A stretch of DNA of 64,000 nucleotides from contig RXIC02000481.1 in assembly GCA_003952965.2 (NCBI GenBank), positions 62,001 through 126,000 of the forward strand, written 5' to 3'. Of the stretch, positions 37,414 to 47,886 are shown one piece after another. The position numbers and the translations under genes were made by a program. Below the pieces are notes generated by a model. The model saw nothing but the letters and a program-made list of their open reading frames with translations. It was not told the DNA's origin and ran no database searches. This DNA is from Morella rubra (lineage: Eukaryota; Streptophyta; Magnoliopsida; Fagales; Myricaceae). Numbering within the stretch: the first letter of the stretch is position 1; each line of letters opens with the position of its first letter.

Positions 37414-37706
37414 CAGGGTTGTAGTCCAGTTGGTACCACCCATAGTTTACTAGCCTCAAAGTTTAGAATTCGAATGCGGACATAAGTTGAAATCGTTTGC
37501 GAAAATAAAGTCAGACCTTGAGCCTAGTAGACAGACTTGAGACTCTCTGATGGTTTTGCTGGTGCTGTGATGACGAACTCACTTATTAGGTAGTAGCTTT
37601 GGCTCAAAATTGAACATTCTGCAGCAGGGAATGCTCCTTTAGTCACGCTCAGGGAGGGTTGCTACGCTGGTCGCCCCCTCTCCCACTTTTTACCTAAAAA
37701 AAAAAA
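37414..37706 (+). mobile_element. tRNA-derived SINE
   Basis: The 5' head carries an RNA polymerase III A box, TAGTCCAGTTGG (37422-37433), and 32 bp further a B-box-like agaattcgaatgc (37465-37477; consensus GGTTCGANNCC). The body continues to ctttttacct and an 11-base A tail (37696-37706). Length about 290 bp, structure and spacing fit plant tRNA-type SINEs. No clear target duplication was found. Confidence 0.75.
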
Positions 37707-37789
37707 TGTACTTGAAAAAAAAACAAAAAAAAAGTCCAGCCAGGACATCATGATGAGAGCCAATCCCAAGGTAACTCCTCAAGGGTGGA

Positions 37790-38884
37790 ATTTTTTTTTT
37801 TAAAGAAAGTGGACAATGACTCAAAAATTTATTAAACATACTTTACTAGCTAGCGTGGAGTAATACCGTGATAACAAACATAAAAAAGTCACAAAATAAG
37901 ATAAACAAGAAAAGACAACTAAACATAACAACCTATTTTTCTTGTGGAAATAAACCTGCAAAAAACTATCAATACATCAAAAAAACACAAAGAAAACATT
38001 AAAGCCTTAAACTTGGTAGGGCATGAAGATCTAATTTGTAGGCGCCGACAACTTTTTTAGGCATATCCTTAACTTCGCTGAAATGTTGATCCAAATCTTA
38101 TGCTCCTGTATTTGTCAGTATGTCTGCTAAAGAATTTGTCTCTCGATATATATGATTAATCTCAAAAGATAGACCATCCAAATACAGTAATAAGTCATCC
38201 CAGAAATCCCAAAGATACCACAAACTGCAGTTATGATGACGAATCCAAGTAACAATTAACATGAAATCACTCTAATAATATATCCTAGCTGAATGAACAA
38301 CTTAACCCCATTAAGCATTGCTAGAAGCTCCGCTTTAGAATTAGACCCTATACCATAGAAGCTTGAAAAACCAACTTTAAATTTTCCTTGGGCATCCCTT
38401 ATATGACTCCACCTCCTCCACAAAGACTTGGATTTCCTCGACTCGATCTATCCACTTTTAACTTGCACCAACCTGATCTTGACTTTTCCCAAACAACTAT
38501 ACGTGGCTTTCATTGGTCTTGAAGAATGATATGGATACCCAAATTTTGCAAAATTTGTTCATCCCCTAATTTAATTTTATTGCTTTGCCTCATACGTATT
38601 GCTAATTCATGAGCCCAGAACAACAACTCACCCTAAAAAGTATTTTGAGAACTATAGAGACCTTCAAAACTTGCATTACATCTTCTAGGCCACAGAATCT
38701 AAATGAGTACACATGGAAGGAGACCTATTAAAGACCCTACCTGGGGACAATGCTTAGCTTTTTGAAACCTCCAATGTAATCTAAATTTCTAATTGACTCC
38801 TGATTCAAAACCCATCTCCATCACAACTGATAACTTCCTCCATAGCTAATCAGAAAACATGTCAGTGCTAACAATGGTCTAATG
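37790..38884 (-). mobile_element. 5'-truncated L1-type LINE with target-site duplication
   Basis: A 15-bp duplication flanks the element: ctcctcaagggtgga (37775-37789) and ctcctcaaggatgga (38885-38899), one mismatch. A T-run at 37791-37801 is the poly(A) tail of a minus-strand copy. Minus-strand translation shows the RNase H region found at the 3' end of plant L1 ORF2: SKAELLAMLNGVKLF, then HIYRETNSLADILTNTG, the usual AELLAL and H-REAN-AD motifs. Stops interrupt the frame, no reverse transcriptase is left, and the copy is dead. Confidence 0.85.
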
Positions 38885-38899
38885 CTCCTCAAGGATGGA

Positions 38900-39649
38900 T
38901 GGATCTAGTCATATATTCCTGACTTTCATTTAGCCACTACAAAAGTAATAATATAAGTTAATAAGCACTCATAATGAACAGTACTAGAACCCGTATCAAG
39001 AGCCTGTGACATTCTTCTCCAACAGTACTCTTTTTCCGGCCTACGTATGCACAATTTGGTCGTTTCCACGGTTTGATTATCGTAGAAAGCCAATGAGACT
39101 AGTAATAAATATCCTATTACTTAGCAATAAACAACTCCCGACTGATAACTTTTTCCACAGATTCTACATCCAGAAAATGAAGGGAAATCAATATCATCAG
39201 ACAAACGTTAAGATTGATTAATTAATCAAGGAAAAAACCTCCACCCTGGGAATTTTTCCTTATAAATCTTTTAGTTGAAGCCAGAAAAGGACCACACTTC
39301 AGTTTTTTCAGTCGAGTACGGAAAATATGATAATGCCTCAGTGGTTTCTCGAGAAGGAGGGCTGCGCGACCTGTGCCTCAGTAGGCAACAGTTCTACACC
39401 ACCATTTCCATATGTATTTTTTTCGGTTTGTTTTTTCTTTTTGTTTTATATATATATTTGTTTTGATTTTTCTTCTTCTTTTGGTACATGTAAAAACGTG
39501 TTATTAGAGACGACATCAATGACTCCTATCAAAAAATTGATTAAAAATATAATAAATGTGGCCCTCATGGTCACAAAATAAAAACTGAAATTGACAAAGG
39601 TGTTCATGAAAAGAAACTAAGATCTTAAATTGTTCAAATTCAAATAGAA
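38900..39649. other. Intergenic DNA, no gene seen
   Basis: AT-rich sequence with a T-rich stretch near 39417-39470. No coding or RNA feature is recognised. Confidence 0.45.
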
Positions 39650-39875
39650 GGGAAAATAATTTAAACTAAGAGAGAGAAAAGAATAGATAAAAGAGACACA
39701 AGATTTAAATAGTTCGGTTTATAGACCTATATTTACTGTGAGAAATGGCCCAACTCATAAGACACTTTTACACTCACTGGTGTGAGGATGAGATTTTAAA
39801 AGAGTCTTTATTTATAAACCCTTGATTACAAGAGTCCAAACAATGCATGTGGGACTTTAAGATAAATTGACAACA
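39650..39875 (+). mobile_element. Solo LTR related to the TRIM LTR
   Basis: Between 39655 and 39740 the sequence parallels the 34274-35463 repeats (taaactaagagagagaaaag, agatttaaatagttcggttt, atagacctatatttactgtg) and it ends atgtgggacttt...gacaaca. No second copy or internal domain is adjacent. It is clearly more diverged than the two TRIM LTRs are from each other. Confidence 0.6.
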
Positions 39876-41278
39876 CTAGAAACGCATGCAACTCTAAAGC
39901 CAAAGCGATAAACTACAAGAGTACTAGTAATGCTAGTACCATTTGTTTGTTGGCAGCTTGAACATGCACGGTCTTGGATGTTATAGAGATTGGTTGTTTT
40001 CATGGAAGAGTTGGGAGGGTTTAAAGGGGAAACAAAAAGTTGGAGAAACTGACGTTTCGATTGAGATTGATTGAAAGGGCACGGAAGATCAAAATCATGT
40101 TTTTGCTTTTCGGTTGTTTTTTTTTTCCCTGTGAAAGTTTGTTCTCTCTAGCCCCTCTGTTTACCTTCATGTGTCTACTCATGACTTTCTGTGGATTAAT
40201 TCCTTGGAGGCCGTTTAACATCCGCCCGAAAGCCTCTATGAATCTTCTTCATTCGTGCTAAAATACTCGATAAGAATTTATTTGGCTATTATAATTTATG
40301 CACTAAAAAAAGGGAAAAAGATTGGTACAGTGTCGCTCTGAACCAAAAGGGATGCTATGGAGGATTAGAACCTTCATAGATCCAAGATAAATCCGTCACA
40401 TGCTCCGATATTACGGGGTGGCCTCCAAGGCTGATATTGGAGGCGGCCTATCAAGCAAGGTAGTATGAAATCATATTTGCACCTCTGTTCACATGGTTTG
40501 CCGCCCAGCATTGAAATTGTTGAAGGAGCCCATGGATAATCTCTACCTGGTCATGGATTCTCCATTCACTACTTATTCCAATGGATTGTTTTTTTTTTGC
40601 TAAATTTCATCCACATTCAGTGAACTTATGAGGCTTTCAGCGTCTGGAACTTCTCATCTTTTCGACAAGTACTTCAACATTAACCATAGTCATTGCAAAA
40701 CGTTATAACGAAATGTGCAGTATCGTTTTCTTCTATCCATACATAAAATTTGTCAAGTTTGAATGCTGAACAAGGTAAACCTTTTGGTTATAAATTCGAA
40801 CTTCAAACTTTAAGCCACTAATTAAAAGCGAAAAGGAAAAAGGGAAGTAGGTCAACCGGGAGTCTGTCCATCTCAGATGTAAACTGGATTGATTTAGATG
40901 TTATTGTTTATATTAAGAACAACATGTATCCCAAATAGGAAACAACATTTATATTGTAGCATCTGACTGTATAGGCTCAAAAATATTTGAACAGAAAACA
41001 AAACCCTATTTCAAAATTCTGATATTTAGAGCTGCGAGTTTTGAACCGTCCACAATGTCTTGGACACGACAAAAAGAACACACAAGACAAACGTGGAACG
41101 TAAGAAAACCATGATTTTCTAAAACAAACAATTAGCTAGACGGCGAGAGGCCGACGGTGGCCCCAGCAGATTATAGAAGAATCGGACCCCATGAACCAAC
41201 AATGGAAGAAGTATCTTTTGGTAGCACGTAAACATTTTTATTTCAAACATATTACAAGTACGTACCAACCTAAACATA
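39876..41278. other. Intergenic DNA, no gene seen
   Basis: No recognised coding, RNA or transposon feature; open frames are under 80 codons. Confidence 0.45.
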
Positions 41279-41288
41279 GACACGTGTC
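41279..41288. promoter_or_regulatory. Palindromic G-box upstream of the second PRE gene
   Basis: The perfect palindrome GACACGTGTC lies about 320 bp before the ATG at 41605. Like the site at 6859-6868 it is a candidate bHLH/BZR/bZIP site; function is inferred. Confidence 0.4.
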
Positions 41289-41604
41289 CTACGAGGATGG
41301 ACGTCGAAGTAATCAATTCTCTGACTTTGTAAAAGTTGATAGGCTATTTTCAAAATTAATTACCCGAGGTGATCCACTTGTATCGTTGGCCCATGTCGTG
41401 CAGAAATGTGGGACAAGATGGCCCTGATTTTCATTTCAAAACCACAAATGCCTTTGCAGAGGTCCTTTTCCGATTAGTTCAAAGTTTTGTCCATACCTCA
41501 TCTCTCACTCTCTTTTTAAACTGTTTCTTCCTCCCTCTTCAACTTCCCCTGCTCTAGCGGTTGATAGTAAAGGAGCACACCAAAGCAAGCTGCGAGCTTC
41601 AGTC

Positions 41605-42493
41605 ATGTCTAGTCGAAGATCATCAACTTCAAATGTCACAGAGGAAAAGATTAACGATCTCGTTTCGAAATTACAATCATTGCTTCCCCAGCGTAACCAA
41701 AGGCGCAACGAAACGGTATAGACTAGGTTTTTTTTGTTTTCTCTCTCTCTCTCTCTCTCTCTTATTCCTTATATTAATTGGTAGGATTATCCTAATTTCT
41801 TTCTTTCGTTAATACTCTAGTGGTTGACAAGGCCTGTCCGTAAAGTATGAACGTCCGAACATGAAATTGCGTCTCATATGATCACTCAGGGAGAAAAAAG
41901 AAACAAAAAAAGACACTAATCGTACAAAGTTTCATATTTTTCTTCCATCAAATTTGAAAATAAAAGGCGAATTAAGCTGACAAGTTTGACTTGATAAGAC
42001 TCGTTGTAGAATGTTTTTATGCATAGCCATGTTGGTGACAGTTCCTTAGTAAACCCTCCATGACAACGGAGACAAAAAAAGGCCATGTTCTTGATAAATA
42101 TAAGCTACATGCTGCACTACAAGGGTGGGGGATGGAAAAATAAGTGCATAAAGCTATGAACAAAGGGTTTATTTCTTTTGGTCCCTTTGAGCAAATCAAG
42201 GGTTTATTGACAAGATTTTTTGGCCCAGATACACTTGTAACATGCTTTCATCAATCGATAGTTATAGAATTGTCCCGACAGGAACTCAGTGATTGTGAAC
42301 CTGTAATGCTATAACCAATTTCTGTCGTTTGGTGTAGCTAGCAGCATCTAAGGTTTTGGATGAAACTTGCGCCTATCTCAAGAGGTTAGAAAAAGAAGTC
42401 GATGACCTGAGTGAAAGAATCTCTCAGCTGCTGGATTCTGTGGACACCGCTGACGTTGACGTGGAGCTTGTTAGAAGGCTCTTGCAACAATAA
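41605..42493 (+). CDS. Second, divergent PRE-family atypical HLH regulator
   Basis: Exon 1 (41605-41715, 37 codons, MSSRRSSTSNVTEEKINDL to QRRNET) and exon 2 (42338-42493, LAASKVLDETCAYLKRLEKE to LVRRLLQQ) are joined by a phase-0 intron (gtatag donor, ggtgtag acceptor) at the position used by all PRE genes. The product has 88 residues. The HLH core is clear ([41 protein letters not shown]) and no basic DNA-binding region exists, so it should act by heterodimerising. It departs from typical PREs by a shorter N-terminus, loss of the RRSDKVSA junction (NETLAA instead), the substitution YLKRLEKE for YIRSLHRE, and an ending VELVRRLLQQ. Frame and splice sites are intact, so it is probably functional. 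The nearest recognised gene on its left is MAG2. Confidence 0.92.
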
Positions 42494-42499
42494 AAAGCT

Positions 42500-42552
<53 letters not shown>
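42500..42552 (+). repeat. (CT)n microsatellite in the 3' UTR of the second PRE gene
   Basis: About 26 CT units with one c interruption start six bases after the stop codon, so they are probably transcribed. Confidence 0.9.
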
Positions 42553-42555
<3 letters not shown>

Positions 42556-44155
42556 TCTGTGTTTCTTATTAATTTCTCTACTGAAGATTGAGCAGAGAGA
42601 CTACCGAGTAGGACATGTAAAAAGCGACCACCTGTTTAAAATTAATAAATATGGGCGCGCGCTTGATGTTTTTGTTCATGTTTTCGTGGATGTTCAAGTC
42701 ATAATTATTCTCCAACCTGATACGTTGGTATGCTTAGTCCAACATTAATGATGCTGAATAAATATATATATATATACACATAGTAGCTACTGACCACGAG
42801 CATATTCTCTATTTATGGATTACTTATTGATCATTCAATGATTAGAATATATAGCAACCATGCACCAAGACATGAGAAAAAGAAAGCCACTAATAATTAC
42901 CATTTGTATATTATATGCTAATACATTTGATTCCTTATATATGGTTTTATCCCATGGACATACTAATTAAATTATGCATGCCTTCTTCCCAATATGATAA
43001 TAATTTCGTAACACAACCTAGCGCGTGTTTAGAAGCATAGATTTGATCTAAACTGTTCCTAATTATTGTAATTTACGCCCTTACTAGAATAAAACCTTCT
43101 AGATTAATATGACAGTCTTCAGTACTAGTACTCTTGATTGGCCATACTTTTTTAGTCAGCCTAGCTATTTGAAATTTTAGGTGTTTCCGGTACATATATT
43201 AATATACCAGAAGGAGAAATAACATGGGATTTGCAGTTTGCATAACCAAAAATGTGAACCATTGAGCTGATATATAGGAGCTACGATCATCAGCGCTCAT
43301 ATTGCTTGTTAGCAGAAGAGGCTTCTAGTGCTTCCTGATATGGTGGTAGGTGTCTAATTGATGCGAATACTTGTTAGTCTACTATTCTGAGACGTTGATC
43401 CTGTACGTTGTTGTAATGTGTATGCATTTGTGAGTGGCTCTAGTGCCTCTTTCTAGAGCATTCGTGCTAATACTCGATTGATTCTAATAGGCCTGTTTTG
43501 TTCTCCATGTTTATAAATTTCATCAAGAAATCATATGGACGGGGTGACGCAATATTATCCCATGATCGAAGTTATAATTTGTACACGATGTTTTCAAGGG
43601 GAAAGTTAAATATCATGAGCCCGAAGTACCCCACATTCACCCACAAATTTAGAGTGAATGACCTTTCTCGAGTCATGCTATATTTACGTGCATTCTTTAG
43701 CTAGTATCACTTGCCATCAGATCGTTTTCCTATTACCCACACACACCCAACACCCCCACCCCCCCCCAAAAAAAAAAAGCCCTTGACAGTTAATTGTAGG
43801 TTATTTTGTGATATGGACAAGTGATCATTCAGCTCCGTCCAGGCAGCTTTCATGTTTAAAGAACTTGAAAATGTAAATGGTACGTAGGGACTAGTGCATG
43901 CATCGAACATGGTGACAAAAGTGAATTAGGAGACGGACCAATCAAGCCGGTTCCCCTTGCATATATATGCAACGATGTGGTGGTGAACCGGCCTCTCATC
44001 TAATTCAGTGCTCTCCAAACCGTGCGGAAAGGTTTCCCATCACACAGCAACGTGATCTTCCGCGTGAACCCGTATGTCCAGCGAAGGACTTAGCAAGTCT
44101 AACAAGGCAAAAGCACCAGAAGGTTGAGAATGAAGATAATGAATAATATTGCTAA

Positions 44156-44186
<31 letters not shown>
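42553..44186. other. Intergenic DNA, no gene seen
   Basis: AT-rich. It has a C-rich tract at about 43752-43777 and ends in a (TA)n microsatellite (44159-44190) that adjoins the LTR element. No gene recognised. Confidence 0.45.
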
Positions 44187-44193
<7 letters not shown>

Positions 44194-47100
44194 CCATAAA
44201 GTGTCAGGCCTAATTAAACGTTAATCACCTTTAGCCCAGTCTATTGCTGGCCATTCGGCCCAATTGATTAGCCCTTATCAAAGACTCCTTGAAGGCTTAA
44301 ACTCCTAGTCGAACACTCGAGGAGAGTCCCTGTGATCGGAAGCTCTAAGACTCGCAATATGACTCAAAGACTTAACCATTTTGTGGTAGACTCATAATAT
44401 TAATCCCCTAATCTCCCCGCCTAGCTAATCTCTTTAAGACTCCAAGAAAGATAAGAATCCAGGTGGCTTCAAGACTTTAGGAAAGATAAGGAGTCATAAA
44501 GCTTATACCATTAAGACCCTCACCAGGACTCTAATTTTCCCATATATAAATAGCCAGGTATGCCTCCCTTATTTTCTCATGCTTTAATCACTCTTCTAAA
44601 ACTCAATTCCTCTTAAGATCTGACTTAGGTATCGGAGCTTCCACGCCCGACATCGCCCTCTCTTTGCCCCTTTTCAGGTCTAGTCGGCTCCGGCCATTGG
44701 TGATTTTTGGCATCATCAGTTAGCGCCGTCTATGGGAACAGCAACCCAAGGCATCCCTGGTCATCCCTCTCATTTCATTGTATTTCTCTCCCTGACTGAG
44801 TGGCAAGCTGCCTCTCCTTTGCTGTCACGGCTCCCCTTCCATAGAAGGTCTTTTGGCTTTAGTAGAGGATCATTCAAACAAAATAGTAGTTTCAACACTT
44901 TGTTAACATTTAGATCTAGCTCATCCTTGGAAGCTCGGTTGTAATAAGAGGTAGTCGAGTTGGTAAACTCCAACCCCGCGACACAATTGCTTCCCCTGTC
45001 CACTTCATCGAGCCGGAGTCCTCCCCAGCCAATTCAATTACATGGTCCATCACCCTGGCGACAGATCATATCTTTGATTACCTTTTGCGAAAGTCAATCC
45101 ATTTTGCAAAGAAGAATCCATCGTAGAAGGAAACTAAAAGCACTATAGAGAAAAGCCTTGTGATGAATTTTCGAACTAAGTGGTTGCTATGCACCCAAAT
45201 GAAAGGGAACCGTTTGACGACGTAGCCCAGTAGGGCTGCCTCTTCACTGAGTCATGCCCCTGCAGTGATTTCCACTATGGCTTACATGCCAAGAATTGCA
45301 ACGCCTAGACTAACGGAACGCCTGAGTCAAGCAATGAATGGAAAATTGGAAGAAATTTGTTTAACTAGTGCTGTTATTGAGCCACGATTGGCAGACCCCA
45401 CCAGATTGACCGTGAAGGTATCGACATAATGGAGATAACTCTAAAACAATCTCAGTAAGTGGTAACTCTCAACTTGTTCTGTTTGATCATGAGAGAACAC
45501 ATGATAAGAGACTACTCTTATCCTATTCTACTTGATAATGATAGAATTTTTTTAAATTCAAATATTTAGTTGAAACTCTATTCTATGCTAAAGTTTTTTC
45601 TTCTGAAAGTTATAGCTGAAAGGACACATCTTTACGCCAAGATAAATAGGTTATTCAATGGATATTTTTTAGTGCTCTACATTTACACCTACCTTATGCG
45701 GAGCAACAAATCTAGATATGACAAGTTTGAAGTCAAACATCACATGCAGGAAGAACTCTTTGTGGGAATTGAGCAAGACTTGCACAGATTTAATTTATCA
45801 GGCCTATTGATAATATCTCTTTATTAAACCAGATAATTTCGTTTTTCCTTAACACATAATCTTTGTTTTATCTTATCTAATAATTCAAGCACTCGATCAT
45901 TCTATACAAAGTGCTACGGGCACCATAAAGCGCCAGTGCTACGGGCACAATGACGCGCCAGTGCCAAAGGCACCATGAAGCCCCAAGGCTACGGGCATCA
46001 TAAAGTGTCAGTGCCACAGGCACCCTTAATGATTACCCCTATGACGGGCACACACCGAATGACTGGTCTAACTCAATAGTGCTAAAGGCGCTATGAAACA
46101 ATAGTGTTACGGCACCATGAAGCACCAGTGCTACGGGCACCCTTAATAAGCACCCTTGCTTGGGACAGGCTCCAATTGGCTTCTCTAACTCGTTTGTGCC
46201 AAAGGCACCCCAACCGAGTACCTCCGCCTCGGATAGGCTCTAAGTGACTGGTCTAACTCACATGTGCCAAAGGAACACCGACCAAGTACCTTCGCCTCAG
46301 ATAGGTTCCGAGCGGCTGGTCTAACTCGTTTGCGCCAAAGGCACCCCGACCGAGTACCTCCGCCTCGGACAGGCTACGAGAGACTAGTCTAACTCATATG
46401 TGCTAAAGACACCCCGACCAAATACCCCCCCTCGAACAGGCTCCGAGCAGCTGGTCTAACTCGCATGTGCCAAAGACACCCCAACCGAGTACCCCCGCCT
46501 CAGATAGGCTCCGAGCGACTAGTCTAACTCGCCTCTGCTAAAGGCATCCCAATTGAGTACCCCTATCTCGGACAGGTTCCGAGCGGCTGGTCTAACTTGC
46601 ATGTGCTAAAGGCACCCTGACCGAGTAACCCCGCCTCAAACAAGTTTCGAGCGGCTGGTTTAACTCGCCTCTGCCAAAGGCACCCCGACCGAGTACCCTG
46701 CTCAAGATAAGGTCAGAACAGCTAGTCTAACTCTTCTTAGTGCTAAGGCGCCATCGAATACCCCTACTACGGACAAAGTCCAAGCAGCAGTGGTCTAACT
46801 CTCTCAATGTTAAGGCACCATAGAGTACCTTGCTGCAGACAAAGTCAGAGCAGTGGTTTAACTCTCCCAATGCTAAGGCACTCCGAGTATCTTGCTTCAG
46901 ACAAAGTCCAAGTAGTAGTTGTCTAACCCTCTGAAGAGCTAAACCGCCATCGAGTACCCCTACTACGTACAAAGTCCGAGCAATTGGTCTAACTCTCCAA
47001 CATGCTAAAGCACTATTGAGTATCACTGATGCAGACAAAGTTCGAGCAGTTGGTCTAACTCTTCTAAATAGTAGAAGGCACCATCAAGTACCACTGCTCT

Positions 47101-47851
47101 AGACAAAGTCCGAGTAGTTGGTTTAACTCTCCGAAAGTGCGATAACATGTGTGACACACCAGCTGGGACTATCATGTCACCCTTTTTTATTCAAATCTTT
47201 AGGCTTGGGCCAGTACAAGTTACTACACAAAAGTGCCAAGGCCCACTCTTATTCCAGCCAAGCCTGGCAACAAATCACCCTTTTAGCCTACTCTATGGAT
47301 GTCGAAGAGGGGGGGGACTACTGATAGGCTATAAACTGTTAGGCCTAATTAGACCTGATCACCCTTAGCCCGATCTATAGCTGGCCGCTCGGCCTAATTG
47401 ATTAGCCCCTATCAAAGACTCTTCGAAGGCTTAGACTCCTAGTCAAATACTCAAGGAGGTCCTTGTGATCGAAAGCTCTAACACTCGCAGTATGACTCCA
47501 GACTTAACCATTTTGGCTTTATACTCCTAATATTAATCCCTTAATCTCCCCACCTAGCTAATCTCTTTAGGACTCTAAGAAAAATAAGAATCCAAGGGGC
47601 TTCAGGACTCCAAGTAAGATAAGGAGTCTTGAAGCCCATACCATTAAGACCCACACTAGGACCCTAATTCTCCCACATATAAATAGTCGGGTATGCCTCC
47701 CCTATTTTCTCATGCTTTAATCACTCTTCTAAAACTCAATTCCTCTTGAGATCTAACTTAGGCATCGGAGCTTCCATGCCTGACGCCGCCTCTCTCTTTG
47801 CCCCTTTTCAGGTCTAATCGGCTCCGGCCATTAGTAATTTTTGCATCATCA
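44187..47851 (+). mobile_element. Ty3/gypsy-like LTR retrotransposon fossil, non-autonomous
   Basis: LTRs lie at about 44187-44718 and 47332-47851 (about 530 and 520 bp), both ending ...gcatcatca, with tatataaatag-type TATA boxes near 44543 and 47677. By eye they differ at about 15% of sites in the first 100 bp, so the insertion is old. After the left LTR comes gcgccgtctatgggaac, the primer-binding region typical of plant Ty3/gypsy elements; before the right LTR is a purine tract (gaagaggggggggac). The 2.6 kb interior has no recognisable gag or pol domain and is largely a tandem array, so the copy is a non-autonomous or badly decayed relative. It lies within an AT/CAT microsatellite, which hides any target duplication. 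Confidence 0.85.
45905..47130 (+). repeat. About 67-bp minisatellite inside the LTR element
   Basis: From about 46068 to 47130 the phrase ggtctaactc recurs about sixteen times at 65-70 bp spacing, followed by gtgccaaaggcaccccgacc and gagtacctccgcctcggaca. Units drift gradually along the array. The left end (45905-46060) uses a shorter unit built on agtgctacgggcacc. The unit is rich in short inverted motifs such as gtgccaaaggcac. Confidence 0.88.
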
Positions 47852-47886
47852 TCATCATCATCATCATCATATATATATATATATTA
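47852..47886 (+). repeat. (CAT)n(AT)n microsatellite at the LTR border
   Basis: Repeated cat units continue out of the LTR end and change into an AT run. The left border of the element also abuts an AT run, suggesting insertion into a microsatellite. Confidence 0.85.

Noticed and set aside
44732-44944. 70-codon frame just after the left LTR of the gypsy-like element
   Set aside because: It starts inside the primer-binding region and shows no capsid or other retroelement domain; treated as part of the fossil's non-coding interior.
45905-47130. Regular repeats that might suggest a CRISPR-like array
   Set aside because: Units are contiguous, drift gradually and have no unique spacers, and the host is a plant; it is a minisatellite within an LTR element.
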